The notes under the pieces are model-generated. The model was given only the letters and a program-made list of their open reading frames with translations. It did not search any database and was not told the DNA's origin. The position numbers and the translations under genes were made by a program. From Tretioscincus oriximinensis (lineage: Eukaryota > Chordata > Lepidosauria > Squamata > Gymnophthalmidae): DNA of 64,000 nt. Position 1 is the stretch's first letter, and every line of letters begins with the position of its first letter. Below, piece after piece: positions 44,585 to 57,430 of the stretch. The DNA lies in assembly GCA_022410635.1 (NCBI GenBank), contig JAJVDF010000221.1, positions 562,543-626,542 on the forward strand. The letters run 5' to 3'.

Positions 44585-47333
44585 TAACCAATGGGACATA
44601 GTAGGAAGACAAGATTTCTTTGATTGACAGTTCTGTTATACAGGCTCAGTAATGTGTTTTATGGATCTAATATTACAACACAGCTCTACATATGTGTTGT
44701 AACAGATTCCTAAAGAGCATTATTTGAACCAAACAAAACCTTATTCTGGGTCTGCCATAGTCCTGTCCCAACTTACAAACAATAGCTCCCTTTTTGGGGG
44801 GATGTAATCCTGACTTAGTAGGGTACATAAAGGAGAAAAGATTTTTCACTAGATGTAGATTACAATGGCTACAACACCTGGAGGAGGGGGGCATTTTTCA
44901 TACCCATTAAATTTGCAAAGCACTTTCCTGTTTTTATGTGGTAACCCTAAGATAAGGCCAGGGAAAAATCGTTATTTTGATGATTTAGTATCATCAGGCC
45001 AAATCTCTGCCCTCGTGGAGTGATGGTTTGTAATCTTTATTTGAAACCTAAAATGAATCAAATCCAACTTGCTGGTATCAGGGGGGGTTGCCATTAAAAA
45101 AAACAGGACAGGAGAGTTGAAGCTTTAATGAGTATAGAAAAGATGAAAATTTTGCAAGTGCGACTTCNCCTTTTTCCCATTCCGTACCCATTGAAATTGA
45201 AGCTCTCCTGTCCATTTTTTATGAGAACCTTTATATCAAGTGATCTTCTAATAAAGCTTAGCAAGAAAGATTTGTCCTGCTCTTACCTAAGCTTACAACT
45301 ACAGTAAATGTATCTACACCAAGTATCAGTCCAATCTCCATTTCTGACTTTCCCCTTCACTTGTGTTGTACTAACCTGAAAAAAACACAAAAAGCATTGC
45401 CCTTTTAAACTTACAAAGACAGGACTGCCTTGGGAAAAGGAGTGTCTCAGTTCCACAGGAAAAAAAGGAACAAGCAACACGAGTTAATGGGAAATACAAT
45501 TTCTCCTGAGTAGTTGAGCTCTGACCTGCTCAGTAAAGCACCTCTATAAATGTCACTTTGGCTATAGACCAAGAGAAAACATAAATCCATGCATTACAGG
45601 CACATCTTCCCCTCAGTATGTGTGGACTGNTCTTCTCTTTACTTCTTTTGAACTTCACTAACATGAAGGCGAAGAGGCAGGTGAATTTGCAAAAAGGACG
45701 CTTTTCTGTCAGAAGAAAAATGAAATCAGAGTGATGTTTGAATATGTGTCATGGAATAAAGAGTCTCTAGAGCATTTTTTATATTTTGAAAGCATCTCTT
45801 GGCATAGCAAAATAGTTGTATGTCATTCTCTCTCTCTCACACACACACACAGTCCATCCCCCTCTTCTTTTTTTAAGCTAAAAAAAGAAGAAGCCAGCAA
45901 GCATCCAAAAATAGAGATTGTGCTTCCAGGCAGATCTGATTCTTTGCAACCATTAGTGGCATAGGTGCTTACTTTCTCAAAAATAGGACAGGAACTGTGT
46001 TTTACAGATGTTCTTTTATCCCTTTGTGAAGGGGCTGAGGCAGTTTGCTACCATTTCATAAGATTACTTTTCCAATCGCAAAAGAGAAACCAGGATCTTC
46101 TGTAATATCCAACGGTATGCTGAATGGAGGATTGTCTACCCTCCAACTGTACCCATCTTGCTTCTATATTTATTTTCAGTGATAAGCAGCAGCAGTGGTA
46201 TCCATATGGATACCGCTCTCTGTGTGTTCTTGTTTAAGTCTTCCACATGAAATAACTGAGGTGTTGAAAATTCAAGGCTTGGATGAATTATGGACAATCT
46301 AAGTGAAATATCCCCAGAACACAGAAAGAGTCAGGACTTATATATAGTTTGTGGCTTATATATAGTTTTGTAATCCTCCAATAAAAGAGGATTACAAAAT
46401 AATTAATTTTAAAAGGACAGTGATAAATATCACTTTTAATTTGGATAGCAATAAGTGTATAATATGATACTCAAAATAAACACACATTCGCAAAATAAGA
46501 TTTTGAAACACAGAAGTTCTCAGTACAATTACAACAATCATGCAATAACAATAAGGATGCATTGTACTTTGATTTTCCTCCCCTTGGTGCCTTTGGGCTG
46601 CTTGGTACATGGCCCATGCTGTTGGAAGAAAAGCATATATTTTTAAGTGTCTCAGAATTCTGGACTTAGAATTCTGGACTTAAATTCCATTTAAGCTACC
46701 AAATCTAACTTCCTGCTACATGTAAGAAGGCAATAAATTACTGTTCTGTCTCATGTGAATACATCCAGAGAAGTATACTTTCTTTTAAAGAAGCCTTTTC
46801 CTATCCCTAATTCTGAAATGATTTTATTTATTTTTGTTATTATTATTTTCTCTTTTGATTAGTGTAAAGTTGATTTATAACAACTTTATATCTTGATTTA
46901 TAATCGAGATTCCTGGTCATCCTTGACACCAAGGACTATCAGAAGACCAGCTTGGCCAACCTTAACACAGAGATCTATAGAAGTCATGATTCCAGTTTCT
47001 GGAGGACCCATTTCTGGAGGAACCCAACAAATATACTGCCAAAATATGTTTCCTGGGAATTCCAAAGCTAGGAATTCTCAAAAGCCAACTCCAAAACTTG
47101 AATGAGCTTTGAATCTGAACCAGTGCCATGAAGCGAACAGAGCTATTTCAGATCATGCCTTGTTGTGATATGAAACAATGGATCTTGCTAATTAAAACCA
47201 CTGATTCGGAACATAGCATTTCATCCAGAAAGGCTCACAAGCTAACTAACTGGTATCTACATATGTTTCCATGTCAATATTACAATGCTGCCATGTTTCC
47301 TCAACTGTGATGCTTTCTGGATACTCATCTAGT
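44585..47333. other. Unannotated 2.7 kb
   Basis: AT-rich. It contains short CT/CA runs at 45830-45852 and a 15-bp duplication near 46654-46682 ('gaattctggactta'). No gene is supported; all open frames are short and domain-free. Confidence 0.4.
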
Positions 47334-47410
47334 ATAGAATCATAGAATCACAGAGTTGGAATGGACCTCCAGGGTCATCGAGTCCAACCCCCTGCTCAAT
47401 GCAGGATTCA
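47334..47410 (-). mobile_element. Classical CR1 LINE 3' end, minus strand
   Basis: 'tagaatcatagaatcacaga', 'ttggaatggacctccagggt' and 'gagtccaaccccctgc' are the complement of the standard amniote CR1 3' end with its ATTCTATGATTCTA-type terminal repeat. Severe 5' truncation is typical of CR1. Confidence 0.9.
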
Positions 47411-50279
47411 CTTAATGGTTAAAATGAAGAAATGTGTGTAGTTGTTTTTTTTATTGCATGGTTATTAGCTGAAGCCTTCAATCTTATAAGCAGCTGGACA
47501 TTCTCAAGCCCAGTAAATACTTTCCTGAGACAGACAGCGGACCTTGAAATATATGTCCAAGCCCTAAAGTCATTGTTGGCCTGTCTGATGATAAAATAAC
47601 CAGATTTCCATTTTTATCACTTTGCAATACTCATTCTGCCTCTAGGTATTAGGAGTCTCTTTGTAATGCAAAATGAAGATTTTAGTTGAGGTTTCACTAA
47701 AGTTTGTTCTCTATTTTCTGTCATTCTTCTTGCAAGGAACAGATAAGTACCCTTTATTCAAAAATTTACCACATCATAAGAGCTAATACAGAAAATAAAT
47801 TGTGAGTATTACAAATAATTTGTCTGTTTGCCTTTGATTTCCTTGCAAAACTATTACCAAGATTTGCTGTCCAATCTTTTTAAAGATTTGAATTTGTTTA
47901 TGGTGAAGAATAAGTATTGGGATTTTCCCATTAAACATGTATTTTAGGAATGGGAATAACAACAAAGCTTTTTTTTTCTTTCAAGCATAAACTCTCTTTT
48001 GAACAAACATATTCACTAACCTAAAATTNGATATAAATGGACATGTTTAACATTCCACAGTAGTGCATTAAGTGGGTCCCATCTCAGTTTTAGCTTCTTT
48101 TTAGGCTGCTTCTGGATATAAGAAAATATAGATTTTCAAATGGGTGTATTGGGTTGAAAGAGAGGCCTGTCTACTTTTCTGTGGCACCAACTTAAAATAA
48201 GAACAGGATTTTCTATATTTATGCATCTGTTTATATACTGCCAACTTGATCAACCATCAGGCTGCTTCATTCTGCAATAGTTCCAACTTCCAAACAAAAG
48301 AACCCAAATACTAGAATCCAAATAGGATAGGATTGTTCTTATCCAGAAAAGATTAAAAATGGCAAACTGTCAAAGACGGTTGACACTTGAGACTCAGGTG
48401 TCAGCAATGTATATACAGCAGAGCCTCATTTATAGATAGATTCCTGTTTTTTTCTTAAATGAAACAATTTCATACAAAATGGATCTCCCAGACTCAATAA
48501 CCCTTGACATGCAATGCTTCCATCTTCTCTGGATTCAGTTTCCATCTATTCCACATCTGACTGATTAGTGTTTCTAGACAGCAATAACCTCACTCCAAAC
48601 ATCTAATATCCCAGCAGCTTGATATAAATACTGAAAAACATAGAGAATAGAGTCAGATCAAAGGAGCTACATACGAAAGTTCACAAGGTATTGAACACAA
48701 TTGCTATTCTATGGAATCAAATTTGGGCACAGGAGGAAAACCACTCTAAAACACTGCCTCCAAATCCGTGAAGTCGCTCTAATGATTTCCATGATAGTAT
48801 CAAATGATAGCATCAAAAGCTGTTGAAAGATAGAAAATAACTGGCTGGGTTCCCACAGGAAAAAAAAAGTTGGGAGAAAAGTGAATGGGAATCCACTTTA
48901 CTATCCTCCTCTCCCCGTCAACCCTGCCTTAGCCCCATTTTAGCAGCCACACAAGGGAGAAAGGGAACATATTTTTTTCTTCCCAATTGTTTGCCCCCTT
49001 TAAACTAGAAACACGGTTTAAATCCTGTGCCAGTTTAAAGAGCTTCTCTGTCCATGAGCTCCAAGCAGCAGGCTGGGCTGTGGACTGTCCTGCCTGAAGA
49101 AGAGGAGACTTGGCTGAAAGGTGCAGAATGGTTTCAAGCCCAGTCAAGCATTTGAAGTGTGCAGGCAACAAGTGCTTTTTTGTTGTTTAAATCTCTAGTT
49201 TTGTGCAGGGTTTTACTTGTACAAAAAACCAGCTGGATGATTCTTGGGGTCTTCTGGCTCCTAGTGAATCCCATGGATCTGCCACCCTGGTGTCAATGAA
49301 GTTCATCTCCTGCTGATGCTACTTCTTGCTTTTGACAGCAGTTTGAATTGACGTGCTTCTTTCCTCCAGATTTTCCTCAGAACTAGAGTCGGAGATCTGA
49401 AAGCAAGCAAATATAATAATAATAATAAAGAGGAAGGCTCAAGAAATTTGTATCACAGGATCCCATGGTAGGATACAAGCCTCCGGTCTGTGCCTGTCAC
49501 AATGATTTTCAGCACATTTAACTCACAAATCACTTCCTCTGAAAGTGACAATTTGACTTTACTGGTTGCTACTAAAATGTTTGGCTTAAATGTTGCTGTG
49601 AGGAAATTGGAGTTTTGTTCCTTCTCCGATTTTCCAAATTCATTACTTTCAAACTTTCAAAAGCATCAAACGGTATTTTTAAGTGAGGGAAAAGAACCAA
49701 CACACAACTGGGTTTTATCTCTCCAGTTTAACAGGGTACTTAAAACCAAGCAAAGCACAAAGGAAGGTTTTTATTTGTTTTGTTTTTTCTAGAAAAGACA
49801 AAAACACCTTCCCAAATGTAATTTTTACTCTTGCCCCTTCCCCTGTCCCTGACTCAGGAAGGAAAGAACCTTTCAAGGGTGAAGCAAACTAATCCTCTTT
49901 TCCTCCCAAGATCCTTCTTTAAAGAAAGAAAGTCAGTGTTTTTGCTTCTACAATGATACAGCTGTAACCGGGCTCATGCCTCCAATAGAGATTTGATATA
50001 AGCTTCAGTATTTGAGTTAAAAATCATGATACCTATAACTTATCTGTCTCCTTGAAATAAGACAAATGAAGAAATAAAACAGAGGTTGGGAAAGTATCAC
50101 CCTCTNGGGATGCATTCAGGCATAACAACATGGGGAACTCAGGGGCACGTCAAAAATGCAAACAATCTTTTGTTCCCTTNCTGCACTGGGGCTTATTCTA
50201 CATTATACAGAACAGGGACCTACTATCCACATACTGGTGCAGCTTAAAGAAACCCTAAATTTTGCTTAGTCTACATTTC
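47411..50279. other. Unannotated 2.9 kb
   Basis: No gene is supported. 48842-49250 is slightly richer in G+C and may be an unidentified repeat; no terminal repeats were found. Confidence 0.35.
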
Positions 50280-50600
50280 GTATGCCGATTCTGTAAAGCA
50301 ATGTCCTTTCTTTGCATCATGATGGAGGACTGTAGATAAGAGAGTCCAAGCCCCGCTTTGTAATTCTTTCTGAGAGGCAGAGCATGGAAACATGATTTTC
50401 CCTGCTTAATTTAGGCAAAAAATGCAACATATCTGATTAAACCCTCTCCCCAACAGCCTCAAACTGAATTCATTAGCCAGATTCATCAGAGGGGATTCTT
50501 GGGAACTATCCCCAAAGCTTCATGGGATTTGTAGGCAGAATGCATGAGGAAGAGAAGGTGTTTTCTTGTGTGTTTGGAAAAAGAGTAAATCCTTTGGAGC
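50280..50600 (+). repeat. Dispersed repeat related to 59110-59520
   Basis: It shares a colinear set of short blocks with 59110-59520: 'atcatgatggag' / 'atcataatggag', 'ttttccctgcttaatttagg' / 'ttttccctgctgaatttagg', and 'catgggatttgtagg' / 'catggaatttgtagtc'. The two are clearly diverged. The superfamily is unknown; a DNA transposon interior is likely. Confidence 0.5.
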
Positions 50601-51953
50601 AAGGCTTTGTTACAAATTACTGTAGTCTGGATGTAGTCCAAGTTTCTGGATACGCAGACTACCATGTTTAATTTTATGCAAACATTCGCAGATGCAAACC
50701 CAATTTTCAAACATGAGCTGGACTTTGCAAATCTCTAATGGATCGTCTCTAAAGAAAGTTCACAACTGGAAAAACTGGAACAACCACGGGCAATAGAAGA
50801 CAAATTTATTAGACAGAACAAGTAAATCCCCTGTCCATATAGTCTACTTTTTAATTACTATTATTTTTGAAAACTTCTCATAAATTTTGCGTAATTGAAA
50901 GCAGAGCATCACTGACTGAGCTGGAATGTTAAGCTCACTAAATGCATTCGCTGAGGAGGAAAACTTCTCCTTGTCTTCTCCTTTCACAGATACTCCTATG
51001 TAAGTAACGGAACACTTATCACAACCTGAGGGGTTCAAAGTTTACTCCTAAAATACATAAGAAAATTAAAAACAGATGCATAGCTGCCTGTGGCAATCTT
51101 CTTCGCCACAAGAAGTTGTCAAAGAGGCTTTAACATTGTATGCAACAAACTCTGTTAGGCAATTTTCTTCACTCCCTTTCAATAATTCATGCCACTTAAC
51201 CATTTTGTTATACAAAGCAGAGATTGTGGAGTAATATTAATAGTCTATATTTGTTGATAGACTGATTATGAATTAAGACAAATGTACCTTTTCACCTTTT
51301 ATCTGTTCCCCAGTAAAGAGCCTCATATACAGTCTTGGACAAGATAAAATTGATGTTCAGTTAGTTTACCATGTAAAAAAAGGTGTAAAAAAAGATGTCA
51401 ACATGCATTTTTTTCACTTGTTTTTATAATACGGCAAATTAAAGTGGAAGAAGACGTTGCCTGCATATAGGGACATACATAACAGATGCAGGTTTTTTTC
51501 ATCTCATCCAGCAGCTGCAGGCTTCTATCAAATCATATCATGTTCTCTTTTAATATTCAGGCAAACATACAATATACACAGTGTGAATCTCCACACCCTA
51601 TCCAAGTAAATCTGCTTAAATTTGGGGAGGAGGGAAGTCAAAATTACAAAAATTTTGCTCTCATGTTCAGAATAACACAGAAACACCAAATAATTATATT
51701 CTCTATCATTTTTCTTTCCTTTCTTTTATCCACACTTTCATTGACAAATAATCAAATTTTAAATATTTTTAAGTGTAATCTTTCTACTGTACTCTTCGAG
51801 GTCTTAGTGACAAACATAAGAATACATAGAAACATAGTTGAATCTTTTGCTGAAATTTTAAAAGGACACTGGGAAAACGTTTGCAAACAAATCTTTTATG
51901 AGCTCAAGAAATAGGCTGGTTTACGAAAACTCATGCTGCCCACCTTTTTTCTT
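50601..51953. other. Unannotated interval
   Basis: AT-rich. The 142-residue plus frame at 51486-51914 is the longest ORF in this interval but is Ile/Phe/Asn-rich without any domain, so I treat it as chance. Confidence 0.35.
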
Positions 51954-51997
51954 AGATTATAAGCACATGGGGATACATAGATTATAAGCACATGGGG
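51954..51997. repeat. Short duplication next to a LINE 5' end
   Basis: 'agattataagcacatgggg' occurs at 51954-51972 and 51979-51997, immediately before the CR1/L3-type fragment. Confidence 0.85.
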
Positions 51998-52224
51998 TAT
52001 AAATGGATACTAGGATGGATGCCTAGATGTTGCCTCCGGGATGGAGCAACAGGCAGGACTCCTGAAATACCATTTGCAGGGAGTCATGAACAGGAGCATA
52101 TTTTGCTTTCCTCTGTTCAGACTGCCCAGGTGCATCTGGTGGGCCTCTGTGTGACACAGANTGCTGGACTTGATGGGCTGTGGNCTGATCCAGTATGGCT
52201 CTTCTTATGTTCTTGTGTTCTTAT
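51998..52224 (+). mobile_element. CR1/L3-type LINE 3' end, young-looking copy
   Basis: Near-identical to 7118-7345 with the same starting point and the terminal 'ttatgttcttgtgttctta'. This is the ORF2 end plus 3' UTR. Confidence 0.85.
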
Positions 52225-54987
52225 ATCACGTGTGCTGCGCTGATACTTGCCTAAATAAGAATTTGTCTTGTGGTCATGGATGTTCAGTAATCTACTTGTT
52301 CAGCAACCCATAGATATTCAGTTACAGGATTTTTCAAGCCAAAGGAGCATTTTTCCGGGTGGATTGCTGAGTGTCCATGGGATAAAATCTTAATCATGCA
52401 ATTACCAGAGCAATGCACGCATGGTATGAATCCCTTGTGCCTGCACCTTAGGCTGCTTTCCCACTACAAGTTTTAAATTACATTTTAAAAAAAAGCAAGG
52501 CCATACATTCACAAGTATCTTCAATCTTCCTCTCGGTTCCCTCTCTGTGCTCAACTCATCCTGGCAATTCTCATGACATTGCAAGCCCCAGAAACCTTTG
52601 CTGCACTTGCCTGACTGCAATCCCCAGCATTCTTCGCGAGCCTGCATGCAATTCACAGGCATTCTCTGCTAGCCAATAGCCAATTAGCACTTTATAATTT
52701 ACATATTCAAGGTCCAGAGGGACCTTTCTTTCAGAATTTACAAAATGGAGGCTGCTAAATCGCACNAAATGCAGTGGCTATTTACTCTGCAGCAAAGACC
52801 ATTAGAGAGAATAGAATGCTGGACATGACTGGTTCTGTGGGGCAGAACCTCCAAAGCACAGGAAATAGAACATGGGGATCAGGCCTTATCTNTAATTCTT
52901 TCTGGACTCAGACTAACATGCTAGTTCTTTGAAATCTTTTTTTTTATGATGCCATAGAATAAAAACTTTAAGAGTGAAATAAAGGCTGAAATGTATCAGT
53001 CCAATTCAGTGATTCAGTTCTGAACCAAGAGAACTTTGAGAAAGATAATACTTCGGGGGGGAAGAAGGGTATTGAAAGGCAAGATAGAATTGGTTGACAT
53101 AAGCATAATACCTATTTCATACAAATTAAAGCATTAAAATGGAAAGAATTAGGTCAGAACTCGCCTTATATTTCACGGATGAAACTTGTGCCATATGTTG
53201 CGGTCATGCTGAAAAGTAGTCATAAAAAAACATTGTGTACTTTGCATGCATAATCTGCCCAGAAGCATCACTGAGATGCTTACATTAATTGAGGGTATTT
53301 CTTAAAAAAATAAGAAATGTCCTACGAAATTGAGTTAAAATCTCATCTAGTCCACGAAGTAGTCACAGTGGTCAATCACTACATATGAAAATCCCCTAAT
53401 TGGATGTGAGCACCAGAATTTCAATTGTTTACAGTTTCTCAATAGTCAAACTGCCATTAAACTTGTGAAGCCTTGTTATCAAGCATGAGATCTTGGTATG
53501 CCCCTCCATTGTAGGANTGACACCGGTTCCAAAGCTACATCCGTCACAGTGTAAAAGTCAGATAGGTAAGGAAGCTCCTGCTGACACAAATATGACAACT
53601 GGAGAGAGGGAAATTGGGAGATGCTAATGAAAAAGATGGAAAACTACTGGGTTTTAGTGAAGTACTTGTCAATCTGCAATGAATTTGTTTGTTACCATAT
53701 GTCACGTGCATTTAGTCTTTCAGTAAAGCATAGTTANATGATTATAACATCTGTACACACTTAGATTTTGTGAGTCTACACACTTGTGAAAATATACTGT
53801 GCTCGGTGGTTTGTTTGCGGTATTGACAATGTCTCCAAATTGAATTTCCTGTCTTGATCTGCTTTGTAAAGAGAGGCAAGTCCAGATGTCAATACAGAAG
53901 CAGTTACCTCCTGGCATTTCAACACCTAAATTTACTAGATTCATTTCTCATTACACTTCCATAATTTTTCACAATAATCCTCTCAGTTTGGGGGTTCCAA
54001 AACTGCATGGCAAACACAGCACTACAAGGTGGGGTGGGATATTTCGAGGCTTTGCATTACAGCATACCTTTCTCTTTGCTTTACCTCTCTTTCTTTTCCA
54101 CTTCTCTTGTGCCATTGACTTTGCTTTCAGAATTTTTGAAGGTCCCAAGAAACATTGCTTCTTGAGGCATCTGAGGATATTTCTGTCCACTGCCAGGCTT
54201 AATTGGGTTGGGATACATCACTCTCTCAGGCCNCTAAAATGGGGCAAAAACAGGGCTGGGTAAGGAGGGTAAACAGCTAAGTGAATTTAGATTCACTTTG
54301 CTTTTTTTCCAAACCACTTCTTTCCTCTCAATCAGAACACAGCCTGTTACCAATATTAATTTTTGGTGACAGCTCAGACGTTATAGAACAATAAAATACA
54401 AAATGTTTATTCATTTAAAAAGCATGCATAATACTGTTAATATGAGGGTCGATGAGTTTAGCATTCCAAAAGTCCCATGATCACTTGACAAACAGGCCTT
54501 GTGTAAGACTTCTTATTCCAAAACTATAATCTTAGTTTTCCTGGGAAGTTATCACCTGCTTCCAATGTGAGTATTCAAGAGTTTGCCAAGGTAACAGGAC
54601 CGTGCACACATGGTCAACCTGTCACTCAGACTAGAGATGAGTTGGGAACATTATGTCCATATGCTATTAGTTCTCAGCTGATTTTGATTTTTTTTAATGT
54701 TTCCAAATACAGCCAGAATTCCCCAGAGTTTCCTGAGTTTAATGCAACCGGAGTCTAGCTTACTATTCCTCCCCCTTCGTGTTCCTCCTTCCCTCTTCCT
54801 TTGTTGTTATTTTCCTGTTCCTGCTATTGAGCTATGTTGGGTTCCGTGGAAACTGCTGCTGGCCTGGCCCTGGATTCAGAATGTTGATGACATCACTCTA
54901 GGCCCTGGGATTCAACCAAGGAAATTAACGAAGTCTTCTGACAGGAACCATTATGACTCCAGAAAATATATTTAAAGAGATAGCACT
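52225..54987. other. Unannotated 2.8 kb
   Basis: No gene is supported. The frames at 53886-54263 (plus) and 53969-54190 (minus) overlap and show no domain. The segment 52440-52800 is GC-richer and resembles an unidentified repeat. Confidence 0.35.
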
Positions 54988-55100
54988 NATAAGAACATAA
55001 GAAGAGCCCTGCTGAATCGGGCCAAAGCCCATCTAGTCCAGTATTCTGTCTCATAGAGTGGTCCACCAATTGCACCTGGCCATCTGGAACAGAAAAGCCA
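54988..55100 (-). mobile_element. CR1/L3-type LINE 3' end fragment, minus strand
   Basis: 'aagaacataagaagagccct' is followed by 'gcccatctagtccagtattc' and 'gcacctggccatctggaaca', the complement of the tail at 7250-7345. Confidence 0.85.
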
Positions 55101-55687
55101 TAATCTTCACCTATTCACCGTCCCAGAGGCACTCCAAATAGCAGTGAGGAGGGCAGAGTGACCCGGTGTCGCTGGCTTCACCTGGCTGGCCCTCACTGGG
55201 CCAAGAGGTAAATAAGGGGAGGACAGAAAGTGCCCCCCATCTCTGCTATTGCTGCAGATGGCTTCTTTTATCTGCCGCAGCTATGCATGCAAATTCTCTC
55301 ACCGAGACAGACCATTTGTGAAATGACATCATAGGGTTCCAGCTCAGTTTGAATATTATTTAGAGAGATTTGCAGCTTTGTTAATCAACTGTAAGACCAT
55401 AGCTGTCAGCTGTGAAACAAGGACATATATGCAAGAAATGCTTGTAGGCACCACTGCAAAATATTTTCATCACATGCCACTCTAGATTTGTTTTCAATAA
55501 AGTGTGCTTGCTTCTTGAAAGCAATTAGTTTACTCTTTGATCATGTGCCATAAATCTGTCATCCCAGCTTTTCTGATTAGTCATGCCAACATTCTTAGCT
55601 ACGTGGGCTTGGATTAGTTTTAGTATGGTAATAAGGACCTTTCAGGGCAAGGACTTTTCAGGCTGCAACATCTGGGCATTTTCAGAC
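55101..55687. other. Unannotated interval
   Basis: No gene or repeat family recognised. Confidence 0.4.
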
Positions 55688-56100
55688 TTACAGATGACAT
55701 TTAAGAGGTGACCTGACTGAAGTATGTATAATTCTGTGTGGTGTGGAAAAGATGTATAGAGAAAAATTATTGTCTCTGTCACAGAACATTTGGACCAAAG
55801 AGGAATCTATGACATTGATTGGCACAAGAATTAGGATCAAAACAAGAGGAAATATTTTTCTCCTAGAGAACCATTGGTCCGTGGAATTTACCACCAGAAG
55901 AGGTAATAATAGCAATCAGTCTGGATAAAAAAGGATTAGCCCCTATCCAGGAAAGACCAGAGCTAACAAACCAATTAGAATAAAGTTATAAGCACTCCTG
56001 ACAGCAGTTGTCGACAGCTATTGGGAGGTGCCTCTGGGATGGAGCAACAGGCAGTATTCTTGAAATACCATTTGCAGGGAATCAAGAACAGGTGGAAATG
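55688..56100 (+). mobile_element. CR1/L3-type LINE, ORF2 C-terminus and part of 3' UTR
   Basis: The frame at 55743-55928 (MEKMYREKLLSLSQN, IRIKTRGNIFLLENHWSVEF) aligns with the minus-strand frame at 56981-57223 (KMFSLSHNTRTRG, GLWNLLPEEVV). Downstream 'tgcctctgggatggagcaac' and 'aataccatttgcagggaatc' are the start of the 3' UTR. The terminal part is missing. Confidence 0.75.
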
Positions 56101-56209
56101 TAAGAGCTGTGTACGTGTTCTCATCTAAAACTGAATATCACATTTCTTCCTAGGTTTTATTTAGTTAGTTAGCTACATTTATATATGGTCATTTACCTAA
56201 ATTTGGTAC

Positions 56210-56772
56210 TAGACTGACCAGATGACCCCATTTTCCTGGGGAAACCCCACTTTAGGGATGTCTACCCCGCCCCCCCAGGGGGGAGAGATTTACCCATTTT
56301 TTGCTGAGGGGGGAAAAAACCTAAAAAATATTCCGGTGTGGTGGGNGAGAGGTTCTTTTAGCTTGTATGTGTGTGTAGGGGGGATATTATTTCAGCTGTT
56401 GTATTTCTTCAGCTAAATTGCTCTGAATTTGGACTGATTTTGGATTATACTCATACAANACTATTTCTATTTTTGCCACATCCCTGGTTTGGGAATGGGA
56501 GATCATCCTTTTTTTGCTGCCCCAAAGAGATAGCCATCATTTTCCATAGTTTCTGTAATGGGGATTTTTATGCCCTGCCCCNGAAGTTACGTCACAAAAT
56601 GATGTCACTTCCGGCTCCAGCCCCCAGAAGTGATGTCATAAATTTCTTGAATGTTTCATAAATTTCTCACACTGGGGGTGGATGTGCATATTGGTGGGTT
56701 ATTTGCATATTTGTGAAAATGCAAATTGGCATGAATATCCTGGTTTGCGCCTCAGAAAATCTGGTCAGTCTA
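56210..56772. mobile_element. Tip100-like hAT MITE, 563 bp
   Basis: The left end is 'tagactgaccagatgacccc' and the complement of the right end is 'tagactgaccagattttctg', a 14-bp perfect TIR. The interior shares 'tttttgctgagg' and 'catatttgtgaaaatgcaaa' with the 32414 copy. It is longer and contains its own middle part, with a repeated 'cagaagtgatgtcat'-type phrase near 56585-56640. No 8-bp duplication is visible; the adjacent LINE fragment may have replaced it. Confidence 0.85.
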
Positions 56773-56775
56773 ATT

Positions 56776-57430
56776 ACATAAGAACATAAGAAGAGCCATA
56801 CTGGATTGGGCCAGAGCCCATCTAGTCCAGCATTCCGTTTCACACAGAGGCCCACCAGATGCACCTGGGCAGTCCGAACAGAAAAAAGCTAAATATGCTT
56901 CTGTTCATGACTCCCTGCAAATGGTATTTCAGGAGTCCTGCCTGTTGCTCCATCCCAGAGGCAACATCCACCCATCCATCCTAATATCCATTTATACCCT
57001 TGGTGTCCATAAACCTGTCTAGTCCTGTCTTGAAGCTATCTAAGCTGTTAGCTACCACTACCTCTTCAGGAAGTAAATTCCACAGGCCAATGACCCTCTG
57101 GGTGAAAAAATACTTTCCTTTGTCTGTTCTCACTTTTCTACCCACCAGTTTTAAGGAGTGCCCCCTGGTCCTAGTGTTGTGGGAGAGAGAAAACATTTTT
57201 TCTCTATTCACCCTGTCTATCACTTCTCAGACGTTGCCTTTCAAGGCTGAAGAGGCCGAGACGTTGCAGCCTGACTTGGTAAGGGAGGCGCTCCAGACCC
57301 TTGATCATTTTTGTTGCCCTTTTCTGCACCTTCTCCAGTTCCAAAATATCCCTCTTGAGATGTAGTNACCAGAATTGAACACAGTATTCCAAATGTGGCC
57401 TCACCACAGATTTATAAAGAGGCAAAACAA
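56776..57430 (-). mobile_element. CR1/L3-type LINE, reference copy linking tail and coding region
   Basis: Read on the minus strand: RT C-terminal coding sequence (57425-57204), a second frame (57223-56981), then the 3' UTR ending in the complement of 'acataagaacataagaagag' at 56776. It is the longest copy of the family in the window and defines the other fragments. It is 5'-truncated at about 57430. Confidence 0.9.
56981..57425 (-). pseudogene. CR1-clade ORF2p C-terminal remnant
   Basis: Frame 57425-57204 reads YKSVVRPHLEYCVQFW, then [20 protein letters not shown] and [14 protein letters not shown]. This is the conserved stretch following the RT domain of CR1/L3 elements (Y-K-S-L-V-R-P-x-L-E-Y-x-x-x-x-W; Q-x-R-A-T-K-x-I). 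A frame change near 57210 leads into TRGHSLKLVGRK and IGLWNLLPEEVV, ending in a stop near 56981. The RT catalytic part is absent. Confidence 0.9.

Noticed and set aside
48842..49250. TIR element bounded by 'ggctgggtt' and 'aaccagctgg'
   Set aside because: The ends match too weakly and no target duplication or second copy was found.
51486..51914. 142-residue plus-strand frame
   Set aside because: AT-driven composition (Ile, Phe, Asn, Ser), no domain, no splice or promoter context.
53886..54263. 125-residue plus-strand frame
   Set aside because: It overlaps an opposite-strand frame, has no domain and contains an ambiguous codon. It looks like chance or an unidentified repeat.
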